Shown one piece after another: positions 27,045 to 39,992 of a stretch of 64,000 bases of DNA. The translations under genes and the position numbers were made by a program. Position 1 is the stretch's first letter; each line of letters opens with the position of its first letter. The notes beneath the pieces were generated by a model, which made no database searches, was not told the DNA's origin, and was given only the letters and a program-made list of their open reading frames with translations. Source of the DNA: Pseudomonas kielensis (GTDB lineage Bacteria; Pseudomonadota; Gammaproteobacteria; Pseudomonadales; Pseudomonadaceae); assembly GCF_014236655.1 (NCBI RefSeq), contig NZ_JACMYG010000007.1:1-64000 (forward strand). The letters run 5' to 3'.

Positions 27045-27821
27045 ATGAAGAAGCTTCCCCTTATCAGTGGTCTGGCCCTCAGCCTGTTGGCGTGCAGCTC
27101 GTTGTTCGCCGCTGAGAAAACCCTGCGCCTGGGCATTGAAGCGGCGTACCCACCCTTCGCCTCGAAAACCGCCGAAGGCACGATCACCGGTTTTGACTAC
27201 GACATCGGCAATGCCCTGTGCGCGCAGATGAAGGTCAAGTGCGAGTGGGTCGAGGGTGAGTTCGATGGGCTGATTCCTTCCCTGAAAGTGAAGAAAATCG
27301 ACGCGGCCCTGTCGTCCATGACCATCAACGAAGACCGCAAGAAGTCGGTGGATTTCAGCCACAAGTACTACTTCACTTCGTCGCGGTTTTTGATGAAGGA
27401 AGGCGCCGTGGTGGATGACCAGTACGCCAGCCTCAAGGGCAAGACCCTGGGGGTTCAGCGCGCCACCACCACTGATCGTTTTGCCACTGAAGTGCTGGAG
27501 CCCAAGGGCGTGCTGGTCAAGCGCTACAGCAACAACGAAGAAATCTACATGGACCTGGCCGCCGGACGCCTGGACGGCATTTTCGCCGACACCATTCCGC
27601 TGAGCGACTTCCTGTCGATGCCGCGTGGCAAGGGTTATGCGTTCGTCGGGCCGGAACTCAAGGATCCGAAATACGTCGGTGAAGGCGCCGGGATTGCGGT
27701 GCGCAAGGGCAACACCGAGCTGGTTGCCGAGTTGAACAAGGCCATCGACGGCATTCGCGCCAATGGCCAGTACCAGCAGATTTCCCAGAAGTACTTCAAG
27801 TCGGACATCTACGGCGACTGA
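27045..27821 (+). CDS. Periplasmic basic-amino-acid binding protein (solitary)
   Basis: A 258-residue family-3 solute-binding protein with a signal peptide ending at LFAAE. The core [29 protein letters not shown] and [10 protein letters not shown] segments match lysine/arginine/ornithine-binding proteins. No permease or ATPase gene is adjacent. Its position beside dauBAR, as for PA3865 in P. aeruginosa, points to a D- or L-arginine related ligand delivered to a transporter encoded elsewhere. It converges on dauR and has a promoter palindrome related to that of dauB. Confidence 0.9.
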   Translation: MKKLPLISGLALSLLACSSLFAAEKTLRLGIEAAYPPFASKTAEGTITGFDYDIGNALCAQMKVKCEWVEGEFDGLIPSLKVKKIDAALSSMTINEDRKKSVDFSHKYYFTSSRFLMKEGAVVDDQYASLKGKTLGVQRATTTDRFATEVLEPKGVLVKRYSNNEEIYMDLAAGRLDGIFADTIPLSDFLSMPRGKGYAFVGPELKDPKYVGEGAGIAVRKGNTELVAELNKAIDGIRANGQYQQISQKYFKSDIYGD

Positions 27822-27837
27822 TCAACCGCGATCGCAG

Positions 27838-27884
27838 GCACGTCTTGCCCCTACCGATTCACTGATGCCGGTAGGGGCAAGGCG
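27838..27884. terminator. Bidirectional hairpin between binding-protein gene and dauR
   Basis: CTTGCCCCTACCG and CGGTAGGGGCAAG form a perfect 13-bp stem with flanking pairing (GCACG/CGTGTGC). It lies between two convergent stop codons and can serve both transcripts; no T run is present, so it may be a REP-like stem rather than a classic terminator. Confidence 0.6.
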
Positions 27885-27904
27885 TGTGCGCGAACACAGT
27901 CGGT

Positions 27905-28531
27905 TCAGCCCTTCAGTTCCTTCAGGTGTTTGTACACCGTCGCCCGTCCCATATTCAGCACATTGGCCACATAGTTGGAGGCGCTTTTGCCCTTGAAGGC
28001 GCCTTCGGCATGCAGGGCCAGCACCAGTTCGCGCTTGTGCTCGCGAGTCAGGACGCTCAAGCCCAGTTGTCGCTCCCGCAGCCAGTTGTGCAGGAAGGTG
28101 TTGATGCGCTCCTGCCAGTCATCGCGAAACAGCGAATCGGGCTGTGGGATCAGCTTGCTGGGTGACAGGAACAGGTCCAGCGCGGCCTTGGCGTTCTCGA
28201 ACAGCGAAATGTTCAGGTTGATGCACAGCACGGCCATGGGATGGCCATTGCTGTCGCGCAGGACGCTGCTCAGGCTGCGGATTTTCTGGCCATCCCAATT
28301 GAGCTTCTCGTAGGGGCCGATGTTGCGCTCGCTGATGTCGTCGCTGAGCATGTCTTCGAGCGCCGCATCGCCGCCGATTTCGCGCTTGGACAGGTTGTTG
28401 GCGATGTAGTCGATTTTTTGCGTGCGCAGGTCGTGCAGCACCACCTCGGCGTGGGGGAAAAACAGCGTGGCAATGGCGTCGGCGATTGCCCGGAAGTTAT
28501 CCAGTGCAGGGTCTTGTAGAGGTGGGGTCAT
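27905..28531 (-). CDS. dauR: DauR-type regulator (YheO PAS-like + HTH)
   Basis: A 208-residue regulator. The N-terminal YheO/PAS_6-like domain (FRAIADAIATLFFPHAEVVLHD) is followed by a C-terminal HTH_22-type helix-turn-helix (SASNYVANVLNMGRATVYKHL). In P. aeruginosa DauR represses dauBAR and is released by arginine. The start at 28531 follows GGAG. It is the third gene of the operon, 87 bases after dauA with an intervening hairpin. Confidence 0.85.
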   Translation of the reverse strand: MTPPLQDPALDNFRAIADAIATLFFPHAEVVLHDLRTQKIDYIANNLSKREIGGDAALEDMLSDDISERNIGPYEKLNWDGQKIRSLSSVLRDSNGHPMAVLCINLNISLFENAKAALDLFLSPSKLIPQPDSLFRDDWQERINTFLHNWLRERQLGLSVLTREHKRELVLALHAEGAFKGKSASNYVANVLNMGRATVYKHLKELKG

Positions 28532-28552
28532 CGGTGTTGCTCCAGGCAATCG

Positions 28553-28573
28553 GCGCCCCGTGAGCCGGGGCGC
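28553..28573. other. Intra-operon hairpin between dauA and dauR
   Basis: GCGCCCCG and CGGGGCGC form a perfect 8-bp GC stem with a five-base loop, just upstream of the dauR ribosome-binding site. No T run follows. Confidence 0.65.
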
Positions 28574-28618
28574 TGGAAGTTTGCCGCAATCGGGATCGAA
28601 CGTCACCCCGGCGCCGGT

Positions 28619-30770
<2,152 letters not shown>

Positions 30771-30801
30771 GCGCAGGCTCCGTGGATGTGCGATTGAACT
30801 A

Positions 30802-30822
30802 ATTTGTCCATTGTGGACTTAT
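30802..30822. promoter_or_regulatory. dauBAR promoter and palindromic operator
   Basis: On the minus strand AAGTCCA-CAA-TGGACAA forms a near-palindrome. It overlaps a possible -10 (CACAAT) placed 16 bases after TTGCCA, so a bound repressor would block the polymerase. The core is shared with the site at 26930-26950. Confidence 0.5.
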
Positions 30823-30848
30823 TGTTCTGATTGGCAATATCCAGGCGT

Positions 30849-30880
30849 AAAAAAAGCGCAGTCGGTGGCCGGCTGCGCTT
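30849..30880 (-). terminator. Intrinsic terminator of rhlB
   Basis: On the minus strand AAGCGCAG pairs with CTGCGCTT across eleven bases and is followed by TTTTT. It lies about 20 bases after the rhlB stop and separates it from the dau promoter. Confidence 0.8.
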
Positions 30881-30899
30881 GGGGTGTGACGACCCGATC

Positions 30900-32366
30900 T
30901 TACGGACGCTTGCGCTCTACCGGGCGCAGCAGATGGGTCGGCGGGGTTTCGCAGCTGATCTTGCGGCCCAGCAGCGCCTCGATGGACGGTAGCTGGTAGG
31001 AGTCGTCTTCACCGGCAAAGCTGATGGAGACGCCTTCAGCGCCGGCACGACCGGTCCGGCCGATGCGGTGCACGTAGTCGTCCGGCACTTCCGGCAGGGT
31101 GAAGTTGATCACGTGGCTGATGCCGTCGATGTGAATCCCACGGCCGGCGACATCGGTGGCCACCAGGACGCGGATCTTGCCCTCGCGGAAACCTTCCAGG
31201 GTCTTGATGCGCTTGTGCTGCGGCACGTCGCCCGACAGTTGGGCGGCGTTGACGCCGTCGCGGACCAGGCGTTCTTCGATGCGCCGCACTTCGTCCTTGC
31301 GGTTGGCGAAGACCATCACCCGTTCCCAGCCGTTGTCGGTCACCAGGTTGTAGAGCAGCTTGTACTTATCGGCACCGGCAACGGCGTAGATGTGCTGTTC
31401 GACGTTCTCGCTGGCGACGTTCAGGGCTTCGATCTCGACGATGGACGGGTCGGTGGTCCATTGCTTGGCCAGGTTCATCACGTCTTCGGTGAAGGTGGCG
31501 GAGAACAGCAGGGTCTGGCGTTCGCTTTTCGGTGGGGTCTGGCGAATGATCTGACGCACTTGTGGGATGAAACCCATGTCGAGCATCCGGTCCGCTTCGT
31601 CCAGCACCATGACTTCGACCATGTCCAGGTGCACGTCGCCGCGCTGGTTGAAGTCCAGCAGGCGGCCCGGGGTGGCGACCAGGATGTCGCAGTGACGCGC
31701 CTCCAGGTGCTTGAGCTGCTTGTCGAAGTCCATGCCGCCGACAAAGGTCATGACGTTGAGGCCGGTGTACTTGGTCAGGTCGGCTGCGTCCTTGGCGATC
31801 TGCACCACCAGTTCACGGGTCGGCGCGATGATCAGGGCCCGTGGCTCACCCATGTAGCGCTCTTTCGGCGGTGGGGTCTGCAGCAACTGGGTGATGATCG
31901 AGACCAGGAACGCGGCGGTCTTGCCGGTGCCGGTCTGGGCGCGGCCGATGGCGTCTTTGCCGGCCAGGGTGAAGCCCAATACCTGCGCCTGGATCGGCGT
32001 GCAGTACGGGAAACCCAGGTCCTGGATGGCGTGCATCAGTTCCGGGGCCAGCTTGAAGTCGTGGAAGCGGGTCTTGCCTTCCTGGGGTTCGACGACGAAG
32101 TCTTCGAGTTTCCAGGCCACGACCGGCGGTTTTGGCGCGCGTTCGCGACGCGGCTTCGGGGTCTCGCTGCGCGCTTTTGGCGGGGCAGCGTCGGTGGCCG
32201 GTGTGTTCACCGGCTCGTTTTGCGGTGCCGCGACAGCTGCGGTCCGACCAGGCTGATGACCGTCGGTGCGGTGGCTGGCGGTTGGGGAGGGTGCGCTGGA
32301 GCTGGGCGCGAGCTGCTCAGCCTCGCTTTTACCGAACATTTTCTTGAGTGCTTTGAGCACGGTCAT
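30900..32366 (-). CDS. rhlB: DEAD-box ATP-dependent RNA helicase RhlB
   Basis: A 488-residue DEAD-box helicase that unwinds structured RNA, as part of the degradosome in relatives. The first 85 residues are a low-complexity, Pro/Ala/Lys-rich extension. The motifs follow in order: [27 protein letters not shown] in [16 protein letters not shown], and HRIGRTGR at the C-terminal core. The gene upstream of dauB is rhlB in P. aeruginosa too, which supports the name. Confidence 0.92.
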   Translation of the reverse strand: MTVLKALKKMFGKSEAEQLAPSSSAPSPTASHRTDGHQPGRTAAVAAPQNEPVNTPATDAAPPKARSETPKPRRERAPKPPVVAWKLEDFVVEPQEGKTRFHDFKLAPELMHAIQDLGFPYCTPIQAQVLGFTLAGKDAIGRAQTGTGKTAAFLVSIITQLLQTPPPKERYMGEPRALIIAPTRELVVQIAKDAADLTKYTGLNVMTFVGGMDFDKQLKHLEARHCDILVATPGRLLDFNQRGDVHLDMVEVMVLDEADRMLDMGFIPQVRQIIRQTPPKSERQTLLFSATFTEDVMNLAKQWTTDPSIVEIEALNVASENVEQHIYAVAGADKYKLLYNLVTDNGWERVMVFANRKDEVRRIEERLVRDGVNAAQLSGDVPQHKRIKTLEGFREGKIRVLVATDVAGRGIHIDGISHVINFTLPEVPDDYVHRIGRTGRAGAEGVSISFAGEDDSYQLPSIEALLGRKISCETPPTHLLRPVERKRP

Positions 32367-32463
32367 CTCATCAATTGGTTAAGGAATGTACGCCGGCCAG
32401 TGTAATGCAAGAATCGGGCGCGGCGTAGTGCGTTGGTCACACTGCTACATAGATGTGGGCGGA

Positions 32464-33162
<699 letters not shown>

Positions 33163-33255
33163 TCAAAGTGCACGGCGGGTCGATCAGTTAAGAAGTTGTC
33201 GCAAGGTTGCAAGTTTTGCTCTTGACCTGCGGCTGAATCGCTTTAGCGCCCGGTG

Positions 33256-33271
33256 TGGTACGGGCCTTGCT
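33256..33271 (+). promoter_or_regulatory. Candidate sigma-54 promoter of aapJQMP
   Basis: TGGTACGGGCCTTGCT fits the -24/-12 consensus TGGCAC-N5-TTGC with one mismatch and exact GG-N10-GC spacing, in the aap direction about 320 bases before aapJ. Nitrogen- or CbrB-dependent expression of amino-acid uptake would make sense. The remaining leader to 33588 shows no gene; its last 45 bases contain A-rich ACAACAAGAG close to the start, a possible Crc/Hfq site. Confidence 0.55.
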
Positions 33272-33588
33272 ATGGGAAAACCTGTACGTGCGATCCTACG
33301 CTTGGCGGTAACACTATCAGGCAACCGCCCGGCGCGGGAGAGCAAAAAATCCGGTGATGGACGTTCGCCAATGGCCGCTACGGGCTTGGCAAACAAGAAA
33401 GGGCTACAGCCCGTTCGGCCGATTGGTGAGCAGTGAGTTTTCCATGATGTGGATTTTCTCCTACTAGACTCATAGCTAAGGTCTTACGCCGCTTGACCCT
33501 AAAACAAGCCAACACGGGTCAACAGCGCCTCATAAGGGTGCGGCAGGACTCAAGCTCCGACACAACAAGAGCAAAACTGGAGGTTTGA

Positions 33589-34620
33589 ATGAAGATGTTG
33601 AAATCCACCCTGGCAGTGATGACTGCGGCCGCAGTACTCGGTGTCAGCGGGTTCGCTCAGGCGGGTGCAACCCTGGATGCAGTGCAGAAGAAGGGTTTCG
33701 TACAGTGCGGCGTCAGTGACGGTCTGCCGGGTTTCTCGGTACCGGATTCCACCGGCAAGATCCTCGGCATTGATGCCGACTTCTGTCGCGCGGTGGCCGC
33801 CGCGGTATTCGGCGACGCAACCAAAGTGAAATTCAGTCAGTTGAACGCCAAGGAGCGCTTCACCGCGCTGCAGTCCGGCGAAATTGACATCCTGTCGCGC
33901 AACACCACCATGACCAGCTCCCGTGATGCGGGCATGGGCCTGAAGTTTCCTGGCTTCATCACCTACTACGACGGCATCGGCTTCCTGGTCAACAACAAGC
34001 TGGGCGTCAAGAGTGCCAAGGAACTGGACGGCGCCACCATCTGCATTCAAGCCGGTACCACGACCGAGCTGAACGTTTCCGACTACTTCCGCGGCAACGG
34101 CCTGAAATACACCCCGATCACTTTCGACACCTCCGACGAAAGCGCCAAGTCGCTGGAATCCGGTCGTTGCGACGTGCTGACTTCGGACAAATCCCAACTG
34201 TTCGCCCAGCGCAGCAAGCTGGCCGCACCGAAGGACTACGTGGTTCTGCCGGAAACCATTTCCAAGGAGCCACTGGGCCCTGTCGTGCGTAATGGCGACG
34301 ATGAGTGGCTGGCCGTGATCCGCTGGACCGGCTACGCCATGCTCAACGCTGAAGAGGCCGGCATCACCTCGAAAAACGTCGAAGCCGAAGCCAAGTCCAC
34401 CAAGAACCCGGATGTCGCTCGTATGCTCGGGGCGGACGGTGAATACGGCAAGGACCTGAAGCTGCCCAAAGACTGGGTCGTGCAGATCGTCAAGCAGGTC
34501 GGCAACTACGGTGAAGTGTTCGAGAAAAACCTCGGCAAGGGCACTCCACTGGAAATCGACCGCGGGCTGAACGCTCTGTGGAACAACGGCGGCATTCAAT
34601 ACGCACCACCCGTGCGCTGA
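33589..34620 (+). CDS. aapJ: AapJ, general L-amino-acid binding protein
   Basis: A 343-residue periplasmic binding protein with a signal peptide ending near AQAGA. It belongs to the long subgroup of family-3 binding proteins specific to the Aap system, with CGVSDGLPGFS near the start and a long C-terminal extension ending GGIQYAPPVR. It binds a wide range of L-amino acids and delivers them to AapQM. TGGAGG precedes the ATG. Confidence 0.95.
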   Translation: MKMLKSTLAVMTAAAVLGVSGFAQAGATLDAVQKKGFVQCGVSDGLPGFSVPDSTGKILGIDADFCRAVAAAVFGDATKVKFSQLNAKERFTALQSGEIDILSRNTTMTSSRDAGMGLKFPGFITYYDGIGFLVNNKLGVKSAKELDGATICIQAGTTTELNVSDYFRGNGLKYTPITFDTSDESAKSLESGRCDVLTSDKSQLFAQRSKLAAPKDYVVLPETISKEPLGPVVRNGDDEWLAVIRWTGYAMLNAEEAGITSKNVEAEAKSTKNPDVARMLGADGEYGKDLKLPKDWVVQIVKQVGNYGEVFEKNLGKGTPLEIDRGLNALWNNGGIQYAPPVR

Positions 34621-34685
34621 TGGTTCTATCACCCGGTGGGCCAACCACCGGGTGATGTTCTGTACCATTACTTCTGGGGCACTCC

Positions 34686-35867
34686 ATGCAAAACTCTATC
34701 GGCGCACCAAAGCAGAGGCTCAGCCTCAGCGATCCCAAAGTGCGTGCGTGGCTATTCCAGATCATCACCATTGTGGCGGTGGTCTCGATGGGCTGGTATC
34801 TGTTCGACAACACGCAGACCAACCTGCAACACCGGGGTATTACCTCCGGCTTCGACTTTCTTGAGCGCAGTGCCGGTTTCGGCATCGCGCAGACCCTGAT
34901 CGACTACACCGAATCGGACAGCTATGCCCGGGTGTTTGTCATCGGCCTGCTCAACACCTTGTTGGTGACCTTCATCGGCGTGATCCTGGCGACGATCCTG
35001 GGGTTTATCGTCGGCGTATCGCGGCTGTCGAAGAACTGGATCATTGCCAAGCTGGCGACCGTGTACGTGGAAGTTTTCCGCAACATTCCACCGCTGCTGC
35101 AGATCCTGTTCTGGTACTTCGCGGTGTTCCTGACCATGCCGGGACCACGCAACAGCCATAACTTCGGCGACACGTTCTTCGTCAGCAGCCGTGGCCTGAA
35201 TATGCCCGCTGCGTTGATGGCAGACGGCTTCTGGCCGTTTGTGGCGAGCGTCGGCGTGGCCATTGTGGCGATTGTGCTGATGAACCGCTGGGCCACCCGA
35301 CGCTTCGAAGCGACCGGTGTACCGTTTCATAAATTCTGGGTGGGCCTGGCGCTGTTCCTGCTGATCCCGGCGCTCTGCGCGCTGATCGTCGGCACTCCGC
35401 TGCACTGGGAAATGCCCAAGCTGCAAGGCTTCAACTTCGTCGGTGGCTGGGTGCTGATCCCGGAACTGCTGGCACTGACCCTGGCCTTGACCGTCTACAC
35501 CGCGGCGTTCATCGCCGAAATCGTGCGTTCGGGCATCAAGTCAGTCAGCCACGGCCAGACCGAAGCGGCGCACTCCCTTGGCCTGCGCAACGGCCCGACC
35601 CTGCGCAAGGTGATCATTCCCCAGGCGCTGCGGGTGATCATTCCGCCGCTGACCAGCCAATACCTCAACCTGGCGAAGAACTCCTCGCTGGCGGCCGGTA
35701 TCGGTTACCCGGAAATGGTCTCGCTGTTTGCCGGCACGGTGCTGAACCAGACCGGGCAGGCGATCGAGGTGATTGCCATCACCATGAGCGTGTACCTGGC
35801 GATCAGCATCAGCATTTCCTTGCTGATGAACTGGTACAACAAGCGCATTGCGCTGATCGAGCGGTAG
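34686..35867 (+). CDS. aapQ: AapQ, amino-acid ABC transporter permease
   Basis: A 393-residue permease with about eight membrane segments and an N-terminal cytoplasmic stretch (SDPKVRAWLFQI). It carries the HisMQ-type VEVFRNIPPLLQILFWY segment and the EAA loop EAAHSLGLRNGPTLRKVIIP that contacts the ATPase. It is larger than ordinary permeases of the family because of an inserted central region, as usual for AapQ. It lies 65 bases after aapJ and 10 before aapM. Confidence 0.95.
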   Translation: MQNSIGAPKQRLSLSDPKVRAWLFQIITIVAVVSMGWYLFDNTQTNLQHRGITSGFDFLERSAGFGIAQTLIDYTESDSYARVFVIGLLNTLLVTFIGVILATILGFIVGVSRLSKNWIIAKLATVYVEVFRNIPPLLQILFWYFAVFLTMPGPRNSHNFGDTFFVSSRGLNMPAALMADGFWPFVASVGVAIVAIVLMNRWATRRFEATGVPFHKFWVGLALFLLIPALCALIVGTPLHWEMPKLQGFNFVGGWVLIPELLALTLALTVYTAAFIAEIVRSGIKSVSHGQTEAAHSLGLRNGPTLRKVIIPQALRVIIPPLTSQYLNLAKNSSLAAGIGYPEMVSLFAGTVLNQTGQAIEVIAITMSVYLAISISISLLMNWYNKRIALIER

Positions 35868-35877
35868 GGAATAGCGC

Positions 35878-36975
35878 ATGAGTACTCATACTTTCAAACC
35901 GGATATGCCTCCGCCGAGCAGCAGCATCGGCGTGGTGGCGTGGATGCGCGCCAACATGTTCTCCAGCTGGCTCAACACCCTGCTGACGCTGTTCGCGTTT
36001 TACCTGATTTACCTGGTGGTGCCGCCGCTCCTGCAGTGGGCGATCATCGACGCCAACTGGGTCGGTACCAGCCAGGCCGACTGCACCAAGGACGGCGCCT
36101 GCTGGGTGTTCATCCAACAGCGCTTTGGCCAGTTCATGTATGGCTACTACCCGATGGACTTGCGCTGGCGCGTGGACCTGACCGTGTGGCTGGCGGTCAT
36201 CGGCGTGGCACCGCTGTTCATCTCGCGCTTCCCGCGCAAAGCGGTGTACGGGCTGAGCTTCCTGGTGCTGTACCCGATCATTGCCTGGTGCCTGTTGCAT
36301 GGTGGCGTTTTCGGCTTGACCCAGGTGGCGACGAGCCAATGGGGCGGGCTGATGCTGACCCTGGTGATCGCCACGGTCGGGATTGCCGGAGCGTTGCCGC
36401 TGGGCATCATCCTGGCCCTGGGCCGGCGCTCGAACATGCCGGCGATTCGGGTGGTCTGCGTGACCTTCATCGAGTTCTGGCGCGGCGTGCCATTGATCAC
36501 GGTGCTGTTCATGTCCTCGGTGATGCTGCCGCTGTTCCTGCCTGAAGGCATGAACTTCGACAAGCTGCTGCGGGCGCTGATCGGGGTGATCCTGTTCCAG
36601 TCGGCCTACGTCGCCGAAGTGGTGCGTGGCGGCCTGCAAGCCATTCCCAAAGGGCAGTACGAAGCGGCTGCCGCGATGGGCCTGGGGTACTGGCGCAGCA
36701 TGGGCCTGGTAATCCTGCCGCAAGCCTTGAAGCTGGTGATCCCCGGTATCGTCAACACCTTCATTGCGCTGTTCAAGGACACGAGCCTGGTGATCATCAT
36801 CGGCCTGTTCGACTTGCTCAACAGCGTCAAGCAAGCCGCCGCCGACCCGAAATGGTTGGGCATGGCCACCGAAGGCTACGTGTTCGCGGCCCTGGTGTTC
36901 TGGATTTTCTGTTTTGGTATGTCGCGCTATTCCATGCACCTGGAACGCAAGCTCGACACTGGCCACAAGCGTTAG
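35878..36975 (+). CDS. aapM: AapM, amino-acid ABC transporter permease
   Basis: A 365-residue second permease of the Aap system. [16 protein letters not shown] and the EAA loop [20 protein letters not shown] are visible, followed by LFKDTSLV, typical of the family. It forms the membrane channel with AapQ. The gene starts 10 bases after the aapQ stop. Confidence 0.95.
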   Translation: MSTHTFKPDMPPPSSSIGVVAWMRANMFSSWLNTLLTLFAFYLIYLVVPPLLQWAIIDANWVGTSQADCTKDGACWVFIQQRFGQFMYGYYPMDLRWRVDLTVWLAVIGVAPLFISRFPRKAVYGLSFLVLYPIIAWCLLHGGVFGLTQVATSQWGGLMLTLVIATVGIAGALPLGIILALGRRSNMPAIRVVCVTFIEFWRGVPLITVLFMSSVMLPLFLPEGMNFDKLLRALIGVILFQSAYVAEVVRGGLQAIPKGQYEAAAAMGLGYWRSMGLVILPQALKLVIPGIVNTFIALFKDTSLVIIIGLFDLLNSVKQAAADPKWLGMATEGYVFAALVFWIFCFGMSRYSMHLERKLDTGHKR

Positions 36976-36985
36976 GAGTTCTGTA

Positions 36986-37750
36986 ATGAGCGAAGCAAGC
37001 AAACAGCCGGTGAGCCCTGAAGGCATTATTCAGATGCAGGGCGTGAACAAGTGGTACGGCCAGTTCCATGTGTTGAAAGACATCAACCTCAACGTCAAGC
37101 AGGGCGAGCGGATTGTCCTGTGCGGGCCTTCGGGTTCCGGCAAGTCGACCACCATTCGCTGCCTCAACCGCCTGGAAGAGCATCAGCAGGGGCGGATCGT
37201 GGTCGATGGCGTGGAGCTGACCAATGACCTCAAGCAGATCGAAACGGTGCGCCGTGAAGTCGGCATGGTGTTCCAGCACTTCAATCTGTTTCCGCACCTG
37301 ACGATTTTGCAGAACTGCACCCTGGCGCCGATGTGGGTGCGCAAGATGCCCAAGCGCAAGGCTGAGGAAATTGCCATGCACTACCTGGAGCGCGTGCGCA
37401 TTCCGGAGCAGGCGCACAAGTTTCCGGGGCAACTGTCGGGTGGCCAGCAGCAGCGGGTGGCGATTGCCCGGGCGCTGTGCATGAAGCCCAAGATCATGCT
37501 GTTCGATGAGCCGACGTCGGCGCTCGATCCGGAGATGGTCAAGGAGGTGCTCGATACCATGATCGGCTTGGCCGAAGATGGCATGACCATGCTTTGCGTG
37601 ACCCATGAGATGGGCTTTGCGCGGACGGTGGCCAATCGGGTGATCTTCATGGACAAGGGGGAGATTGTTGAGCAGGCGGCGCCGAATGACTTCTTCGATA
37701 ATCCGCAGAATGAGCGGACCAAGTTGTTCTTGAGCCAGATTTTGCATTGA
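36986..37750 (+). CDS. aapP: AapP, amino-acid ABC transporter ATPase
   Basis: A 254-residue ATPase that powers AapQM. Walker [10 protein letters not shown] is near residue 50, the signature LSGGQQQR near 150 and Walker [10 protein letters not shown] near 170. The frame is open upstream into aapM, but the ATG at 36986 has AGGAG at the right distance and matches family length. It is followed by a clear terminator, so aapJQMP forms a complete unit. Confidence 0.96.
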   Translation: MSEASKQPVSPEGIIQMQGVNKWYGQFHVLKDINLNVKQGERIVLCGPSGSGKSTTIRCLNRLEEHQQGRIVVDGVELTNDLKQIETVRREVGMVFQHFNLFPHLTILQNCTLAPMWVRKMPKRKAEEIAMHYLERVRIPEQAHKFPGQLSGGQQQRVAIARALCMKPKIMLFDEPTSALDPEMVKEVLDTMIGLAEDGMTMLCVTHEMGFARTVANRVIFMDKGEIVEQAAPNDFFDNPQNERTKLFLSQILH

Positions 37751-37767
37751 TCGAGCCCAGGCACTGA

Positions 37768-37800
37768 AATAAACCCGGACTGCGTTCCGGGTTTATTTTT
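37768..37800 (+). terminator. Intrinsic terminator of aapJQMP
   Basis: AATAAACCCGGA and TCCGGGTTTATT are perfectly paired 12-bp arms around six bases, followed by TTT. Confidence 0.9.
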
Positions 37801-37916
37801 GCCTGTGATTTATCGCCGTTCAGAATCCCTGTAGGAGTAAATCCGTTGCCCTCCGTGCTGATGTTGACTAGCATGCCGATAAATACATCCTATGATTGGA
37901 TGAGAGGGCGAATTTC

Positions 37917-38576
37917 ATGTCAGAAATATCTCCATTGGTGAAACGATCCCTGGTCGATCAGGCCCTGGACCAACTGCGCCAGCGTATTAACCAAGGCTTT
38001 TGGACCGTGGGCCAGCGGTTGCCTACTGAGCCCGAGTTGTCCGCCGAGCTGGGTATCAGCCGCAACACCGTGCGTGAGGCCATGCGGGTGCTGGCGTTTT
38101 CCGGGTTGATCGAGATTCGCCAGGGTGACGGCAGTTACCTGCGGGCGGTGGTCGATCCGTTGGATACGATGAAAGCCCTGTCCCGTTGCTCCCATGAACA
38201 GGCCCGGGAGACCCGGCATATTCTCGAGGTCGAGGCGATTGGCCTGGCGGCGTTGCGTCGCACCGATGAGGACCTGGTGGCCCTGCGTGAGGCGCTGACA
38301 GTCAGTGGTACCCACTATCACGGCGACCTTGATAGCTACATCGCCTGCGACATGGTGTTTCACCGCCGCCTGGTGGATGCCGCGCACAACCCCACCCTCA
38401 GTGAGCTGTACCGCTACTTCTCCAGCATTGTCGGCGCGCAGTTGCGCGAGACCTTGAACATCGTCCCCAGACGCCAAGCCGTGTTCGACTTGCATGTCGA
38501 TTTGCTCGATGCCGTCGAGCAGCGCGATCCGGAACGGGCCAAGGCCCTTTCCCGGCAGTTGATCAATGAGCCTTGA
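37917..38576 (+). CDS. GntR-family regulator, FCD (FadR-like) subgroup
   Basis: A 219-residue regulator. The N-terminal winged HTH (QRLPTEPELSAELGISRNTV) is followed by the all-helical FCD ligand domain, whose metal/ligand residues include the CDMVFHRRLVDAAHN segment. Such proteins repress neighbouring catabolic or transport genes until an organic acid binds. It directly precedes the MFS gene in the same direction, so it probably controls that transporter. The ATG at 37917 follows GAGAGG. Confidence 0.88.
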   Translation: MSEISPLVKRSLVDQALDQLRQRINQGFWTVGQRLPTEPELSAELGISRNTVREAMRVLAFSGLIEIRQGDGSYLRAVVDPLDTMKALSRCSHEQARETRHILEVEAIGLAALRRTDEDLVALREALTVSGTHYHGDLDSYIACDMVFHRRLVDAAHNPTLSELYRYFSSIVGAQLRETLNIVPRRQAVFDLHVDLLDAVEQRDPERAKALSRQLINEP

Positions 38577-38589
38577 AACCGAGAATTCC

Positions 38590-39882
38590 ATGTCCAGCCA
38601 ACCGGCCAATACCCGCGATACCGTCTCCCCCAAACGCTCGGCAGAGCTCGAAGAACTGCTGATCGATGCCGAGGCCGATGACGAGCAAGTCCAGCAGAGC
38701 CAGCCGCTGTTGCGGCGTCCCTGGCTGTTGTTGCTGGGGCTGATCCTGGTGGCGTTGAACCTGCGTCCGGCGTTGTCGAGCATGGCGCCGCTGCTCAGCG
38801 AGGTGTCGAAGAGCCTTGGCTTGTCGGCGGCCCAGGCGGGGTTGCTGACCACCTTGCCGGTGTTGTGCCTGGGGCTGTTCGCGCCCTTGGCGCCGATCCT
38901 GGCGCGGCGTTTTGGTGCCGAACGGGTGGTGTTGGGGATTCTCCTGACCCTGGCGGGTGGGGTTCTGCTGCGCAGTTCGTTCGGCGAGATCGGCCTGTTT
39001 GCCGGCAGCATCCTGGGCGGCGCCAGTATTGGGGTGATCGGCGTATTGCTGCCGGGGATCGTCAAGCGCGATTTTGCCAAGCACGCCGGCGCCATGACGG
39101 GCGTCTACACCATGGCCCTGTGCCTCGGTGCGGCGATGGCCGCCGGGGCGTCGGTGCCCTTGAGCGAACATTTTGGGCAGAGCTGGGCCGTGGGCCTGGG
39201 GTTCTGGATGGTTCCGGCGCTGCTGGCGGCGCTGTTCTGGCTGCCGCAGGTGGGGCCCAAGCACGGCGCCCACAATGTTGCGTATCGGGTGCGCGGGCTG
39301 CTGCGTGATCCCCTGGCCTGGCAAGTGACCCTCTACATGGGCCTGCAATCGTCGCTGGCCTACATCGTCTTTGGCTGGTTGCCGTCGATCCTGATTGGCC
39401 GTGGCCTGACGCCGACCCAGGCCGGTTTGGTGCTGTCGGGTTCGGTGATCGTGCAATTGGCCAGTTCCCTGGCCGCCCCCTGGCTGGCCACGCGGGGCAA
39501 GGACCAGCGCCTGGCGATCGTGGTGGTGATGCTGATGACCCTGGGCGGGCTGTTCGGTTGCCTGTACGCGCCGATTGAAGGTTTGTGGGGCTGGGCGATC
39601 CTGCTGGGCCTGGGCCAGGGCGCAGCCTTCGCCCTGGCGCTGACCTTGATTGTGTTGCGCTCGCGTGATGCCCATGTGGCGGCGAACCTGTCGAGCATGG
39701 CCCAGGGCTTCGGTTATACCCTGGCGTCCATGGGGCCGTTCGCGGTCGGGATCGTGCATGACTTGACCGGTGGCTGGTCGGCCGTGGGCTGGATTTTCGC
39801 GGTCATCGGCGGCGGCGCGATCATTGCCGGGCTCGGTGCCGGGCGGGCGTTGTATGTGCAGGTCGAAAGCGAAAAGGTATGA
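38590..39882 (+). CDS. MFS transporter, CynX/NimT (NNP-like) type
   Basis: A 430-residue twelve-helix transporter preceded by an acidic cytoplasmic tail of about 45 residues. The segment LNLRPALSSMAPLL is typical of CynX/NimT transporters for cyanate, nitroimidazole or other small organic compounds. An ATG eight codons upstream overlaps the regulator gene; I prefer 38590. The 3' 330 bases are of special interest because a shortened copy occurs at 47876-48010. Confidence 0.85.
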   Translation: MSSQPANTRDTVSPKRSAELEELLIDAEADDEQVQQSQPLLRRPWLLLLGLILVALNLRPALSSMAPLLSEVSKSLGLSAAQAGLLTTLPVLCLGLFAPLAPILARRFGAERVVLGILLTLAGGVLLRSSFGEIGLFAGSILGGASIGVIGVLLPGIVKRDFAKHAGAMTGVYTMALCLGAAMAAGASVPLSEHFGQSWAVGLGFWMVPALLAALFWLPQVGPKHGAHNVAYRVRGLLRDPLAWQVTLYMGLQSSLAYIVFGWLPSILIGRGLTPTQAGLVLSGSVIVQLASSLAAPWLATRGKDQRLAIVVVMLMTLGGLFGCLYAPIEGLWGWAILLGLGQGAAFALALTLIVLRSRDAHVAANLSSMAQGFGYTLASMGPFAVGIVHDLTGGWSAVGWIFAVIGGGAIIAGLGAGRALYVQVESEKV

Positions 39883-39945
39883 GCGTGAAGGGCATCGGTC
39901 CATCACGGTCTGGGACAGCATCGTGGATATCCAGAGCCGATAGAT

Positions 39946-39983
39946 GCCGCCCCTTCGGTCGGAGGCGCACCGAAGGGGGCGGC
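39946..39983. terminator. Bidirectional hairpin between MFS gene and pilin gene
   Basis: GCCGCCCCTTCGGT pairs with ACCGAAGGGGGCGGC (one bulge) around nine bases. The two flanking genes converge on it. No T run is present. Confidence 0.6.
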
Positions 39984-39992
39984 GTTGCAGGC

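Noticed and set aside
33184..33436. Small open frames in the aapJ leader
   Set aside because: Both strands give short frames without a ribosome-binding site or recognisable protein; the region is better explained as promoter and leader.
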